Source: Nereocystis luetkeana | Lineage: Eukaryota > Sar > Phaeophyceae > Laminariales > Laminariaceae | Direction of reading: 5' to 3' | Assembly: GCA_031213475.1 (NCBI GenBank) | Contig: JARUPZ010000003.1 | Coordinates: 10,319,963-10,383,962, forward strand | DNA length: 64,000 bases | In this document: one piece after another, positions 22,440-31,003 of the stretch | Layout: each line of letters opens with the position of its first letter | Numbering within the stretch: position 1 is the stretch's first letter | Notes under the pieces: model-generated | The model's input: only the letters and a program-made list of their open reading frames with translations | What the model was told of the DNA's origin: nothing | Databases searched by the model: none | Program-made: the position numbers and the translations under genes

Positions 22440-23000
22440 CCTCAGTACTACAGTAGCGAGAGCTGTGAGTCCGACTTACTGAGTTTCCATGCCTGTATCA
22501 TACCTACCTGGTACGAGGTAGGAAAGAGTATTGAACGCGGCTAATATTGTTTTGGGTTGGGGCGGGCCCTTCTCTGCCGGGCAAGTCGGCTGACCATCAT
22601 CAGCTGCCTTCACCCGTCAATTTTGCCGACTAAGTTCAGTTAGTCGCCTGACGGCGCCCGTCGGTTAGTTATTAGTTGTGAAATTTTGCCGACGAACCGG
22701 TCTACGGTACGACCTAAGTAACCAACCTTAGTGATTGATTGGACTGTGAGTAAGTCGTTTTCCAGGCGTGCCGACCATCCGACCCATAGAGTTCCCATGC
22801 TTGCTTGTCAGAAGTATTGTTGAATGCCGCTCACATTTGTTATTGGTTCGGCGGGATCCTCTCGGTCGGGGAGGGCTGATTTTGGTCGCCTGGCTTAAGT
22901 TGGCAAGTCGGCCGGCCATCAGCTAGCTTCGCCAGCCGGCTTGTCGACTGTAATCGGTCTGTTGACTAACGGTACCTTCCGATTTGTTTGAGGTCGTGAA
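22440..23000. repeat. Two ~300-bp hairpin repeats, block B
   Basis: Units at about 22440-22710 and 22740-23000 match the block A units. The second has the hairpin 'ggcaagtcggccggcc...gccggcttgtcgac' at about 22899-22948. A TACCTGGTA word (22505-22513) lies in the first unit inside 'catgcctg...gtaggaaagagtattga', where unit 2 and block A have none. Confidence 0.75.
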
Positions 23001-23360
23001 ATGTTACAGACTCACAGCTCTACTCATTACATAGGTGGTTCTTCGCGGAGAAGCCGTGAGAAGCACTCTAGCTCACCTGGCCGAAGGTCGCTCGAGTGGA
23101 CAGGCCTGCCAGAAGCCCGACAGCCGCCCGCATCTATCTGCACGGCAAGGAAGACAGCAAAAAAAACGAGACACACATACTTATTGGTGGGAGAAACAGG
23201 GGAAAGGAAAAAATACAATCGCGTGTTGAACACATATCATAAAGACGTTCGAGGGATCAGAGGTGGACCATATGGCAATCGGCGCGAATCAGCGGCAAAA
23301 AAACTGACACAATACGTCGCAGTCTACTGTATCTGCTCCCGCAGCGACAATTCGTCTTGA

Positions 23361-23654
23361 GTGCAAGGAGTCGCAAATACCTGGGTGTGCAATAAGAACT
23401 TTTGCTCTGTGTCCATGGTGATTTCACTGGGTTTTTTTGCCACGGCTGAGCTAAGACCCATGCAGGCTATACTACACACAAAGCTGACGAGTGATAGAAC
23501 TGGGGACAATGCCATAAAATTCACGAGGATTCTAGAACACGTGAGGCCGGCGCATACTGGTGAGATGATTACCGGAAGGAAAAAAAATGCGTTCACAGAC
23601 CCTGACCTGCTGAAAGAAAGGGAAGATATATCACCAGACAAAATGTCAATATAA
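23361..23654 (+). CDS. Hypothetical open frame, low confidence
   Basis: 97 codons, reading AELRPMQAILHTKLTSDRTG, KFTRILEHVRPAHTGEMITG and DPDLLKEREDISPDKMSI. The composition is protein-like but the equivalent stretch of block A does not keep the frame and no family is recognised. Confidence 0.2.
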   Translation: MQGVANTWVCNKNFCSVSMVISLGFFATAELRPMQAILHTKLTSDRTGDNAIKFTRILEHVRPAHTGEMITGRKKNAFTDPDLLKEREDISPDKMSI

Positions 23655-23891
23655 TAAAACCAATCAGACCGACAATACTATGTTTTGCTCTCGTAGAAAA
23701 CCCACCTGACACTAGAGAATATACTGGAAATTAGTGGGAGCGGTTTTGCAACGGTAGCGGGGGGGTCACGTTTAGGTCCCTTGATGCCAGCAACTAAACT
23801 CAGAGCCACTCGGCCGAGCGAGAAATTCCTTTTTTTTGTTCCTAGAGTAGTCGTACTTTTTTTTTTTTTCAACATCACTTTTACTTTCCAG

Positions 23892-23973
23892 CCTTACTTA
23901 CTCGTGGGAGGTTTTACCCTCAACGAGCTTCTGGACAAGCCGTGGTCACAGGTGTCCACCCTTCTCCCCCCCG
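23892..23973 (+). CDS. Internal exon of an unrecognised host gene (exon a)
   Basis: Pyrimidine-rich acceptor 'tttactttccag' at 23880-23891 and donor GTACGTG at 23974. The exon is 82 bp and reads PYLLVGGFTLNELLDKPW then SQVSTLLPP plus one base. The phase fits the next exon exactly. Upstream exons were not identified. I do not recognise the protein. Confidence 0.65.
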
Positions 23974-24095
23974 GTACGTGCCTTTATTTTTTGTCGCGCC
24001 TAGGGTTCAGCATTCCCACTGCTCGTCGATTTTCATCGAATGTAGCTAACTCACGCTCTCGCGCTTCCCGCTAATCGTTTATTTGTTTTTGCAAG

Positions 24096-24194
24096 GAAAA
24101 GTCCCGTCGAGCATGCACTCGGTGATACTTGAACCCACGAAATTGATCTTGATAGGCACGCGGATCACCTACCAAGCCACCGGGGACGCCGGCT
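24096..24194 (+). CDS. Internal exon of the same gene (exon b)
   Basis: Acceptor 'tttgtttttgcaag' and donor GTAAGTG. The 99-bp exon completes the Gly codon split with exon a and reads KVPSSMHSVILEPTKLILIG then TRITYQATGDAG. Alternating hydrophobic residues suggest beta strands. The intron before it is 122 bp. Confidence 0.65.
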
Positions 24195-24253
24195 GTAAGT
24201 GTTTTTTTTCGTTTTTTATTTGTTTCTTCGTGATAACACACCGCCGCCACAAG

Positions 24254-24357
24254 GGGCGGTTTCTTACGCCGGCGTTCCAAAAAACACCTTCGAGGCCAAT
24301 TTTGAGAGAGGGACGGAGCCACTCACTCGCCCGAGTGGCCTAAACGCGTCTGGCGCA
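24254..24357 (+). CDS. Third exon of the same gene (exon c), end uncertain
   Basis: Follows a 59-bp T-rich intron with acceptor 'cgccacaag'. The phase continues: WAVSYAGVPKNTFEANFERG then TEPLTRPSGLNASGA. The exon may end at GTCAGT (24358), giving a 53-bp C-rich intron to 24410, or read on to a stop at 24465. The 3' end of the gene is therefore open. Confidence 0.5.
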
Positions 24358-24410
24358 GTCAGTGAAAATAATCGCATCGTACCCCCCCCCCCCCCCGCCC
24401 TTACCGCAGA

Positions 24411-25400
24411 CACGGAATGCCCCCAGATTTGTGCCCTTTTTTCGGAATTCCATACAGCAGCATAGTACATCTCGGCCGCCTTCAGTAAAACCGGGAGCCA
24501 ACCAAATCGACCAGGCAAATAAATACTACTGTAGTATTGTACAGAGAGGAGTGGTTCCATACAGGGGTCCAAATATCCCGTTTTGTATGAGGCGCACCTT
24601 GAATCAATGTCTATCGACGCAATCTCAAACGCCGCGGCAGCGTCGAGGTTTTGAGGGAGAGACTACTGGCCATACCGCTCAATCTGCGGAAACCTGCCAA
24701 TAATAGTACGTAGTTGTAGCGTTTACTGCATTTATTTGTGATCGGGATTGCCACCGCGCCGAGGATGAATCAGCGCGGAGGGCATTTTTGCCCGGGCGAA
24801 GAACCCCTGCTTCGAGGCGGGAGGCTTCAATTGATCAAGTATACTAACTAACTACTGATATAAACTACTGATATATGACGGCATATTCATATTTACACCG
24901 GCAGTCCACTGGAAGTATAAGCTGCAACAATATCATCCCGACAGGTTCGTCGTGTCGTCTTATTTTGACTCGATTCACTCGATTGATTAGATCAACCTCC
25001 CCACGATGCACGTACACGAAGCGAGAAGCTCTCGATCAGGCTACGGCTGTGCCCAGATACTACCAACAGTATTTACAGCAGAAGCAGTTTGTTTTTTCTG
25101 AATGCCTTGTTTGTTAGCGCGTGGGCGTTGAGATCCATACGTATCTATAGTGATGTTGTTATGATACTGCTTTGTGTCAGGTTGAAAGCCCAGTAATTAC
25201 CTGGGTTCAGGCACTGGGATCGTATTTGTAGTACTCGGAAGGCGTTTCTTAGGTGGAAAACCAGGGGTTCTCCAGAGAGGCACGAGCTTGGTCTCAGTCT
25301 CCAGCGTGCATGGAACGAATAAAGCTGCCCTTCTCCTATCTCATCCCGCGTGAGTACCAACGAGTACCGACTGAGTAAGCAGACCTGTCCCGTGATACAA
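24411..25400. other. Possible 3' part of the 23.9 kb gene, otherwise unassigned
   Basis: An open frame runs from about 24411 to 24703 (including CSIVQRGVVPYRGPN) and could be the last exon. Beyond it no gene was seen. Confidence 0.3.
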
Positions 25401-25404
25401 AGTG

Positions 25405-25760
25405 TCTCGCATGCTTGATCTTAACAAGTGGCGTCGACGGCAGGACATGGGTCGTTGGTCATGAGTTCGAATCTCACGTCCACCATGAAATTGTTTTTTA
25501 TGGAAAAGTGAGTTTCCTCATGTCAAATCCGAAAAATACTTTTGGATCTCCAGAAATGGAACCGCGTGTTGGTGTCACGCGTCGACCCGTATATCCGGCC
25601 CGTTCCAGGTGGGGAGAGTGTTATGAGGCTTATGAACTTGGGTAGGCGAGTGGTTAACCATTTACCTTCAGCCCAACGGACTACGACCTTCACAAATGGC
25701 GCAACGTGCAGTAGGGTGGGTAAACCGTATAAAATACGGGGTTGATTTTTTATTATTTAT
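25405..25760 (+). repeat. Possible tRNA-derived retroposon remnants
   Basis: 'gagttcgaatctcacgtcca' (about 25462-25481) looks like a tRNA T-arm and B box preceded by a D-arm-like 'tggcgtcgacggca', but the spacing is about 8 nt too short for a tRNA. 'ggcgagtggttaacca' near 25646 resembles a Leu/Ser A box. Together they suggest SINE-like fragments, not a functional tRNA. Confidence 0.3.
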
Positions 25761-25769
25761 TATTTCGGG

Positions 25770-25885
25770 TGCTTTTGGCTTTTGGCTTCATTAATCATGA
25801 TTATTTGATTAGAATCATCTGGTCGTGTTTAAATGGGGAAAATAAAAGTTGATTGCTTATTCGTGATTATTTGATTACTTGTAGA
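25770..25885. repeat. AT-rich palindromic repeat (AATCATGATT), copy 1
   Basis: 'ttaatcatgattatttgatt' is followed by 'gtgattatttgattac'. The same words fill 35460-35590. Confidence 0.7.
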
Positions 25886-25889
25886 AAAA

Positions 25890-26980
25890 TGGAAGGCGTT
25901 ATCATGCCGGGATAGCATTATAGGCGGCTGCGACCCGGCCCCCAAGAGCACAACAGCACACGCAGTACGCAGTTAGTTACTGGAGCAGCTAAGCCATGGC
26001 AGTCATGCCTTCTGCAATTAATTGGGCTTCGTCAGTAACTAAGTTGCGGTCATGAGAAACGCCGGCACGCGCATAGCAGCGGCGCCGAGGCCCGCAGCAG
26101 TCACCGAGAGCCACTTGTTGTTGGTTGTAGGAACTACCTCTCGGTTGTTTTTTGCGCTTGGGATCAAAACGTTCAGCACTGCTTCTGCGCATCCGTTATC
26201 CACTAAACCCCATCTCCACGGTGTGTGTACCCAATACCGGTGTACTGGCCCAAGCTACGTAGCTTTCTCAAACAGATTTAGAAGGTGTGTTACACACACT
26301 TTTCCACACAATAACTCCGGTATATCCGCTGGGGTAGTTATGTCGGTAGTCAGTGAGCTAATCTCGGCCCAAGCCGCATAAAATGATCCAAACCAAGGGC
26401 GCCCAAACCAACATCCATTTTTACACTACTCCCCCACTCCTCCCCTCCAAAAAACATAAAAAATGGGGCGGAACCCCCCCCCCTCCTCATTTTCATCAAG
26501 GACGCCTCTAAACAAAAACCATGACCCGCACCGCTCGCCGTCTCGAAAAAAACAAAATGGGGCGGAAAAGAAAAAGCCGTACGTATCGCCTTACAACTTG
26601 CAACCCACAAGCTCAAACCATCAAGACATGTTTAGCGTATAACTACTACCTGGCAGAATGTAGTGACTCCGCCCCCCCCTCCGTCTCGAAAGGGGTGCGT
26701 GGTCATTGGCCAAGATATGAATAATGCAAGCAACATAATATGAGTACGCCCTCCGTCCCCCCCCCCTCGAAAAGCAGCAGCAACTCGAAATTGCTACAAA
26801 ATACAAGACATTAACACCTCGATTGCTGATCCTGGAGAAGAAAGAAGAAGTGATTCCTACGGTCGAGTGCTCAAAATCGTCCGACACTATTATCCAGTTC
26901 AGAGTGCTTGGCCACACTCCCCGCCTCAACACATACATGGTTGAAATGACCACCAAAGGGGAGTTCCTGCAGAAACGCCG
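25890..26980. other. Unassigned stretch
   Basis: C-rich runs at about 26476-26484 and 26671-26680 and 26758-26767. Small open frames only, without motifs. Confidence 0.35.
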
Positions 26981-26984
26981 GTCA

Positions 26985-27446
26985 CTAGGCACCGCCAATC
27001 GCTTGTTGTTCAAAGGCCACACTGAACTCCAGACACACCACCGAATCAGGCCACGTCACGTCCTGCACTCTTTGGTTGAACCTGTCGCCCGAACACCATG
27101 TGTGTGTCCTCAACGTCGCCAACGGAACGCATATACCAACGTAAAACCGCGGTTGACAAGCTGCCCTACTCAACGCTCCGCACACAAATCCGCGGCAGCC
27201 GCATCTCATGAGTCGGGCCGTCATGTTCGGGGTTAGTTTCGCCAACAAACACCATCGCTCGGCGGTAGTAGTAGGTGGGGGGTGTAGTAGAGAACGACCA
27301 ATTTCTCGCGCGGCAACCTTTGCAAAACTGCACACCAGCTGCAGCAACGTTTCTTGTAGCTGCTTGGTGAATGTGTACCACTGCTTTATATCTATACTGC
27401 CCACTGAGGCTTGCAGCAGTGCCACGGCGGCGCTATACAAGCACAT
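26985..27446 (-). CDS. Hypothetical open frame, low confidence
   Basis: 153 codons on the minus strand, starting MCLYSAAVALLQASVGSIDI and containing QWYTFTKQLQETLLQLVCSF and Cys-rich CGCRGFVCGALSRAAC. It overlaps a plus-strand open frame (26823-27236). No domain was recognised and no splice context found. Confidence 0.25.
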   Translation of the reverse strand: MCLYSAAVALLQASVGSIDIKQWYTFTKQLQETLLQLVCSFAKVAAREIGRSLLHPPPTTTAERWCLLAKLTPNMTARLMRCGCRGFVCGALSRAACQPRFYVGICVPLATLRTHTWCSGDRFNQRVQDVTWPDSVVCLEFSVAFEQQAIGGA

Positions 27447-27469
27447 CCTGGACAGTAGGTGTCAGGTCA

Positions 27470-28660
27470 ATTGACAATCGATAGGTTCCTATTCCAATAC
27501 GTAGGAGGGCTATTGATGTTTGCGGTAGGTATCGATTGACACTTTTTGAAGCCTACTGTGTACATGTAGTGTGGCCGACAACGTGTATCGAGTGGCATCT
27601 TCACTGATCTACTGTCCGGCCAATAGCCTGTTGTACTTATTATCCATCTTAAGACAGTGGTCAAATAAATCGATATCAATCGAGAAAACTACACACTTAT
27701 CCTAAGAACAATAAGCTACTGCACAAAACTCTCTGAGCACATTGATCAAACACATAGGTATCGATCGCCACGTCTCTGTACATCCTGGTAAAAAAATGGT
27801 TTTCGAAACATACCTCTGCTTTACCCTCCCACTGCAGGGGACAGTTATCGATGTGCAATACCCCAACCTATCGGCAGTTTAATGGGGCATATCCAATAGG
27901 CCATACTGCGCAAGGTGCCGGGAATTGCGGCGTAGTATCTTCCATGGGTTCGTGGCTAAAATACACCTTCAGTTCGCATATAGCGGCTGCCCCGTAGCTT
28001 GGCGCAGCATCCCCATATATCCGGCGCTGTTTGTCGTTGCTGTACCGGAAGAGCTTTTAGGTGGATGGTCTTCGCAACAAGGTGGTGTGAGGCTCTAGCC
28101 TGTATGTAGTCTTCTAGACCGACATGTTTGTGTGCCGTGTAGTTTCTTCTGATATCCTGGATAATACCGTATTGAATATAGGCTGTCGGACCAACAACAG
28201 ACGTCGGAGATGATGTGTATCGATACCTGTTGCGAGCCACAATGGGAATGGCTCCGGTATATCGATATGTATTGAAAGCAACAATAGGACAGGGAGAACG
28301 GCCACAATAGCCTATTGTGCGTCCGATAGGGTCGTGAAGCTGCTGAGTGATACCTGGTAGTTATCTTGGACACCAATATTGTTTTTGAGTAAACATCAAT
28401 AGGCTATCGTATGGGCAATACCTTTGCATCGCCATCTATCGATACGTTTTGATAAAAAAGCGATAGGTTTGCAGTGATATCGATCGATGCCTATTGGTCC
28501 ATTCAGTAGCCTTGCAATATTGTCGACCAATGCCTACGAGTATATCGATCAATTAAATAGGTCTGCAAGGGTGTTCATCATCAATCAGTAAAAATGCGTG
28601 TTGTAATAACTCTTCGAGTAGGTTTGCAAGCGTATTGATAGATACCTATACTGACGAAAT
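27470..28660. repeat. TATCGATA/CCTATTG-rich degenerate repeat tract
   Basis: Words such as 'tatcgata', 'aataggtttgca', 'ctatcgat' and 'cctattgg' occur every few tens of bases, on both strands. The same theme resumes at 35140-35190 beyond the retrotransposon, so the retrotransposon inserted into this tract. Confidence 0.6.
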
Positions 28661-28667
28661 AAATAGG

Positions 28668-28847
28668 TTTTGTACTTTGCTTTCGAAGTTGTATTATATT
28701 ATTGCGCAACCCCCCGCCCGGAGAAGGGGGGTTGGAGAAGGGGTGATCCCCCGGGGCTGCCCCAACGGCAACCCCACGCTAACATCCGTATACTCGAGTC
28801 AACTCCCAACCCAACTGGCGGCATAGAACTCTCGACGCCAGCTTCCA
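28668..28847 (-). repeat. Split direct repeat B2 (outer end)
   Basis: About 180 bp, near-identical to B1. The outer boundary lies in TATCGATA-rich host sequence. Confidence 0.85.
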
Positions 28848-29347
28848 CGCCAGTCAGACAAACGGTTCCTGACACATAACTCGAGCAAACCTACCAGGTA
28901 CATGGTGACCTCACGACCACGTGCAAATAAATTTACACACAACTCGTACCAAGCATACACAAATAACACAAATACATTTAACTCACAATGTACTTCAGTG
29001 TTAATATACGGATAACCCCATTCTCCTAAACTTTCAGATTGCGCGCAAATCCGAGCCAATGCACCACCACGTTTTTTTTGTTTTGTTTTTTCACTCTCAT
29101 ATTATGATATGAAAAAAAAAAAACACCATAATATTATGATAAAAAGAAACCCCACTTGCATCGAACAAACAAACGCCAAACAATGCGACTAGCCCCCGCC
29201 GCCACTTGTGCAATCTACGACACCCGGTCGCACCACCAGCGAACATAACGGGTACGTCTAACAAACAGCAACAAACACACACACGTTACTGCGACCATTT
29301 AACTCCCCCCCACTGACTCCCTCAAAAGCACGGGCGGGTGGGTGGGA
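28848..29347. other. 500-bp segment between A2 and B2
   Basis: A canonical A1-B1-A2-B2 layout would leave A2 and B2 adjacent, so this piece is unexpected. It has a TACCAGGTA word (28892-28900) and an inverted pair of 'atattatgat' around an A run near 29100-29140. No open frame of note. Confidence 0.5.
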
Positions 29348-29553
29348 ACTCAAACTAGTCTGTATCACACCAGTAGCGTTGTCTCTGCTTCACTGCGCTG
29401 TTGCGTGTAGGCTGCGGCTACGTACCAGACAAGGTGTATGTACCAAGGGCTACGATTCACGCTACCGTGAAACATCGCATTCATCTGATTGGCTAAACTT
29501 CTTACGTACGTACAAAACTCACATTCTCTCATTCTTCCGAGAATACTCTGCTT
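29348..29553 (-). repeat. Split direct repeat A2
   Basis: Matches A1 and abuts repeat B1, sharing the junction 'ctctgctttgta'. Confidence 0.9.
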
Positions 29554-29730
29554 TGTATTTTGCTTTCGAAGTTGTATTATATTAATGCGCAACCCCCCGC
29601 CCGGAGAAGGGGGGTTGGAGAAGGGGTGATCCCCCGGGGCTGCCCCAACGGCAACCCCACGCTAACATCCGTATACTCGAGTCAACTCCCAACCCAACTG
29701 GCGGCATAGAACTCTCGACGCCAGCTTCCA
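29552..29730 (-). repeat. Split direct repeat B1
   Basis: About 179 bp, nearly identical to B2, with an internal hairpin 'cccccgcccggagaagggggg'-like core. Confidence 0.9.
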
Positions 29731-29839
29731 TCGACCCAAATGGGAGTCGACCCTATTTACGGATGTACTCTCACGGCCCCTTTCCCCCTGACTTGCAATA
29801 TCATAGGGAACGCATGTAATACCACACTTCTTCATAGTT

Positions 29840-31003
29840 TCACTTCTGCCTAGTCAAATCTAAGAGTGAGTTAACCCGCCCCCACTCTGTGCCCTGGCCC
29901 GGCTGAATCCCACCGCTAATTCCTTCCTGGGCCATCACGTCGGCTACCCAACTGGCATCCTTTCCATGACTGCGAACATACGTCTTGTACGCATCGGACG
30001 CCCATCGGCCCTCACGCTGCAACACCTCTGGTGTTGCCCCCCCCGCCGACAAGTGAGTTGCGCCTCCAATCCTCAGAGAGTGCAAAGCGTACTCCTCCGC
30101 ACGCACGCCCGCCAACGCAACCACTTTTCGCAGAGCTGCCGTCGCTTGCTGCTGTGTCCACATGGACCATCTGCCATTACCAACACCAAAGACGGCAAGT
30201 GGGGCCGACGAGGGAAGAAACAAATAGGAAGACATCAATTCGATCATGAGATCGACAGCACCGCCACCGTCGCCCACGCGCAACGCCGGACCACAACGTA
30301 CGCGCGTCAAAACCGCCCCTTTCCGCAGTTGGTCCCCTTTCGACCCACGAAACCTAACCTCAACGCGGTCTGCAGAAGACCACTGCGACGCGGTAAGCTG
30401 AATATTCTCGCGAAAAAACGCTACATCGGCCCGTCGCAAGCAATAAGTTTCATGCACACGCGACCGAGTTTCCGCAAACATTTCTGACGCGCGAGTCAAA
30501 AAGCAAAAGGAAGCGCAGAGGGCAAGCCACAAGACACGACCCCCCGTCTGCCATGTGGAGATCAATTTTTCGCCCGCGATCAACATTTCCCACGAAACAG
30601 GCCGACGAACGGTTGCTTGGTTACCAGCGTCGGCATGCGAACGAGCGGCTCCTTTGAGGGCATTACCCAAAACAGGATGGGTAGTGTCCAGTTCGAACCC
30701 TCGTGAAATTCGATGGAAAAACTTGATCGCTGACAAATGGCTCTCGATAGTTGCCGACCGCAATTTCTTAGTGGCAAAAGCGTACGCTACGTACTCGAAC
30801 AAATGCCACACGTTAGTCATGCTGTCCCCGCCACGCTCTAGGAATACAGGCATGTCACAGCGTACCCGAAAGTCTACCCATGCGCCAAAATGCCCCTGAT
30901 AAGTGCGTTCAGACGAGGTCGCAATGGTGTTTCGCATGAGTTCGAGGCCAACACCGAAGTACAGAGAGATGTGCCCGCACCCCCCAGGTCCTGCTCCTGC
31001 CAC
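29840..31003 (-). CDS. Tyrosine recombinase of the retrotransposon
   Basis: 387 codons. It joins the cDNA circle to the host genome by site-specific recombination. Visible family motifs are an N-terminal Arg region (FLTRASEMF), the HxLR box (ALHSLRIGGATHLSAGG) and a C-terminal GRWASDAYKTYVR holding the presumed nucleophilic Tyr. The frame overlaps the end of the RT/RNase H frame, as is common in this group. Confidence 0.85.
   Translation of the reverse strand: MAGAGPGGCGHISLYFGVGLELMRNTIATSSERTYQGHFGAWVDFRVRCDMPVFLERGGDSMTNVWHLFEYVAYAFATKKLRSATIESHLSAIKFFHRISRGFELDTTHPVLGNALKGAARSHADAGNQATVRRPVSWEMLIAGEKLISTWQTGGRVLWLALCASFCFLTRASEMFAETRSRVHETYCLRRADVAFFRENIQLTASQWSSADRVEVRFRGSKGDQLRKGAVLTRVRCGPALRVGDGGGAVDLMIELMSSYLFLPSSAPLAVFGVGNGRWSMWTQQQATAALRKVVALAGVRAEEYALHSLRIGGATHLSAGGATPEVLQREGRWASDAYKTYVRSHGKDASWVADVMAQEGISGGIQPGQGTEWGRVNSLLDLTRQK

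Larger units (their letters stand above)
17890..23660. repeat. Block B of the large segmental duplication
   Basis: Diverged partner of block A (1620-10180). It is shorter, mainly because the minisatellite has fewer units and the stretch equivalent to 5700-6880 is absent. The first ~540 bp are inverted relative to block A. Confidence 0.8.

Noticed and set aside
25405-25490. Complete tRNA gene
   Set aside because: The T-arm is good but A-to-B box spacing and the acceptor stem do not close into a full cloverleaf.
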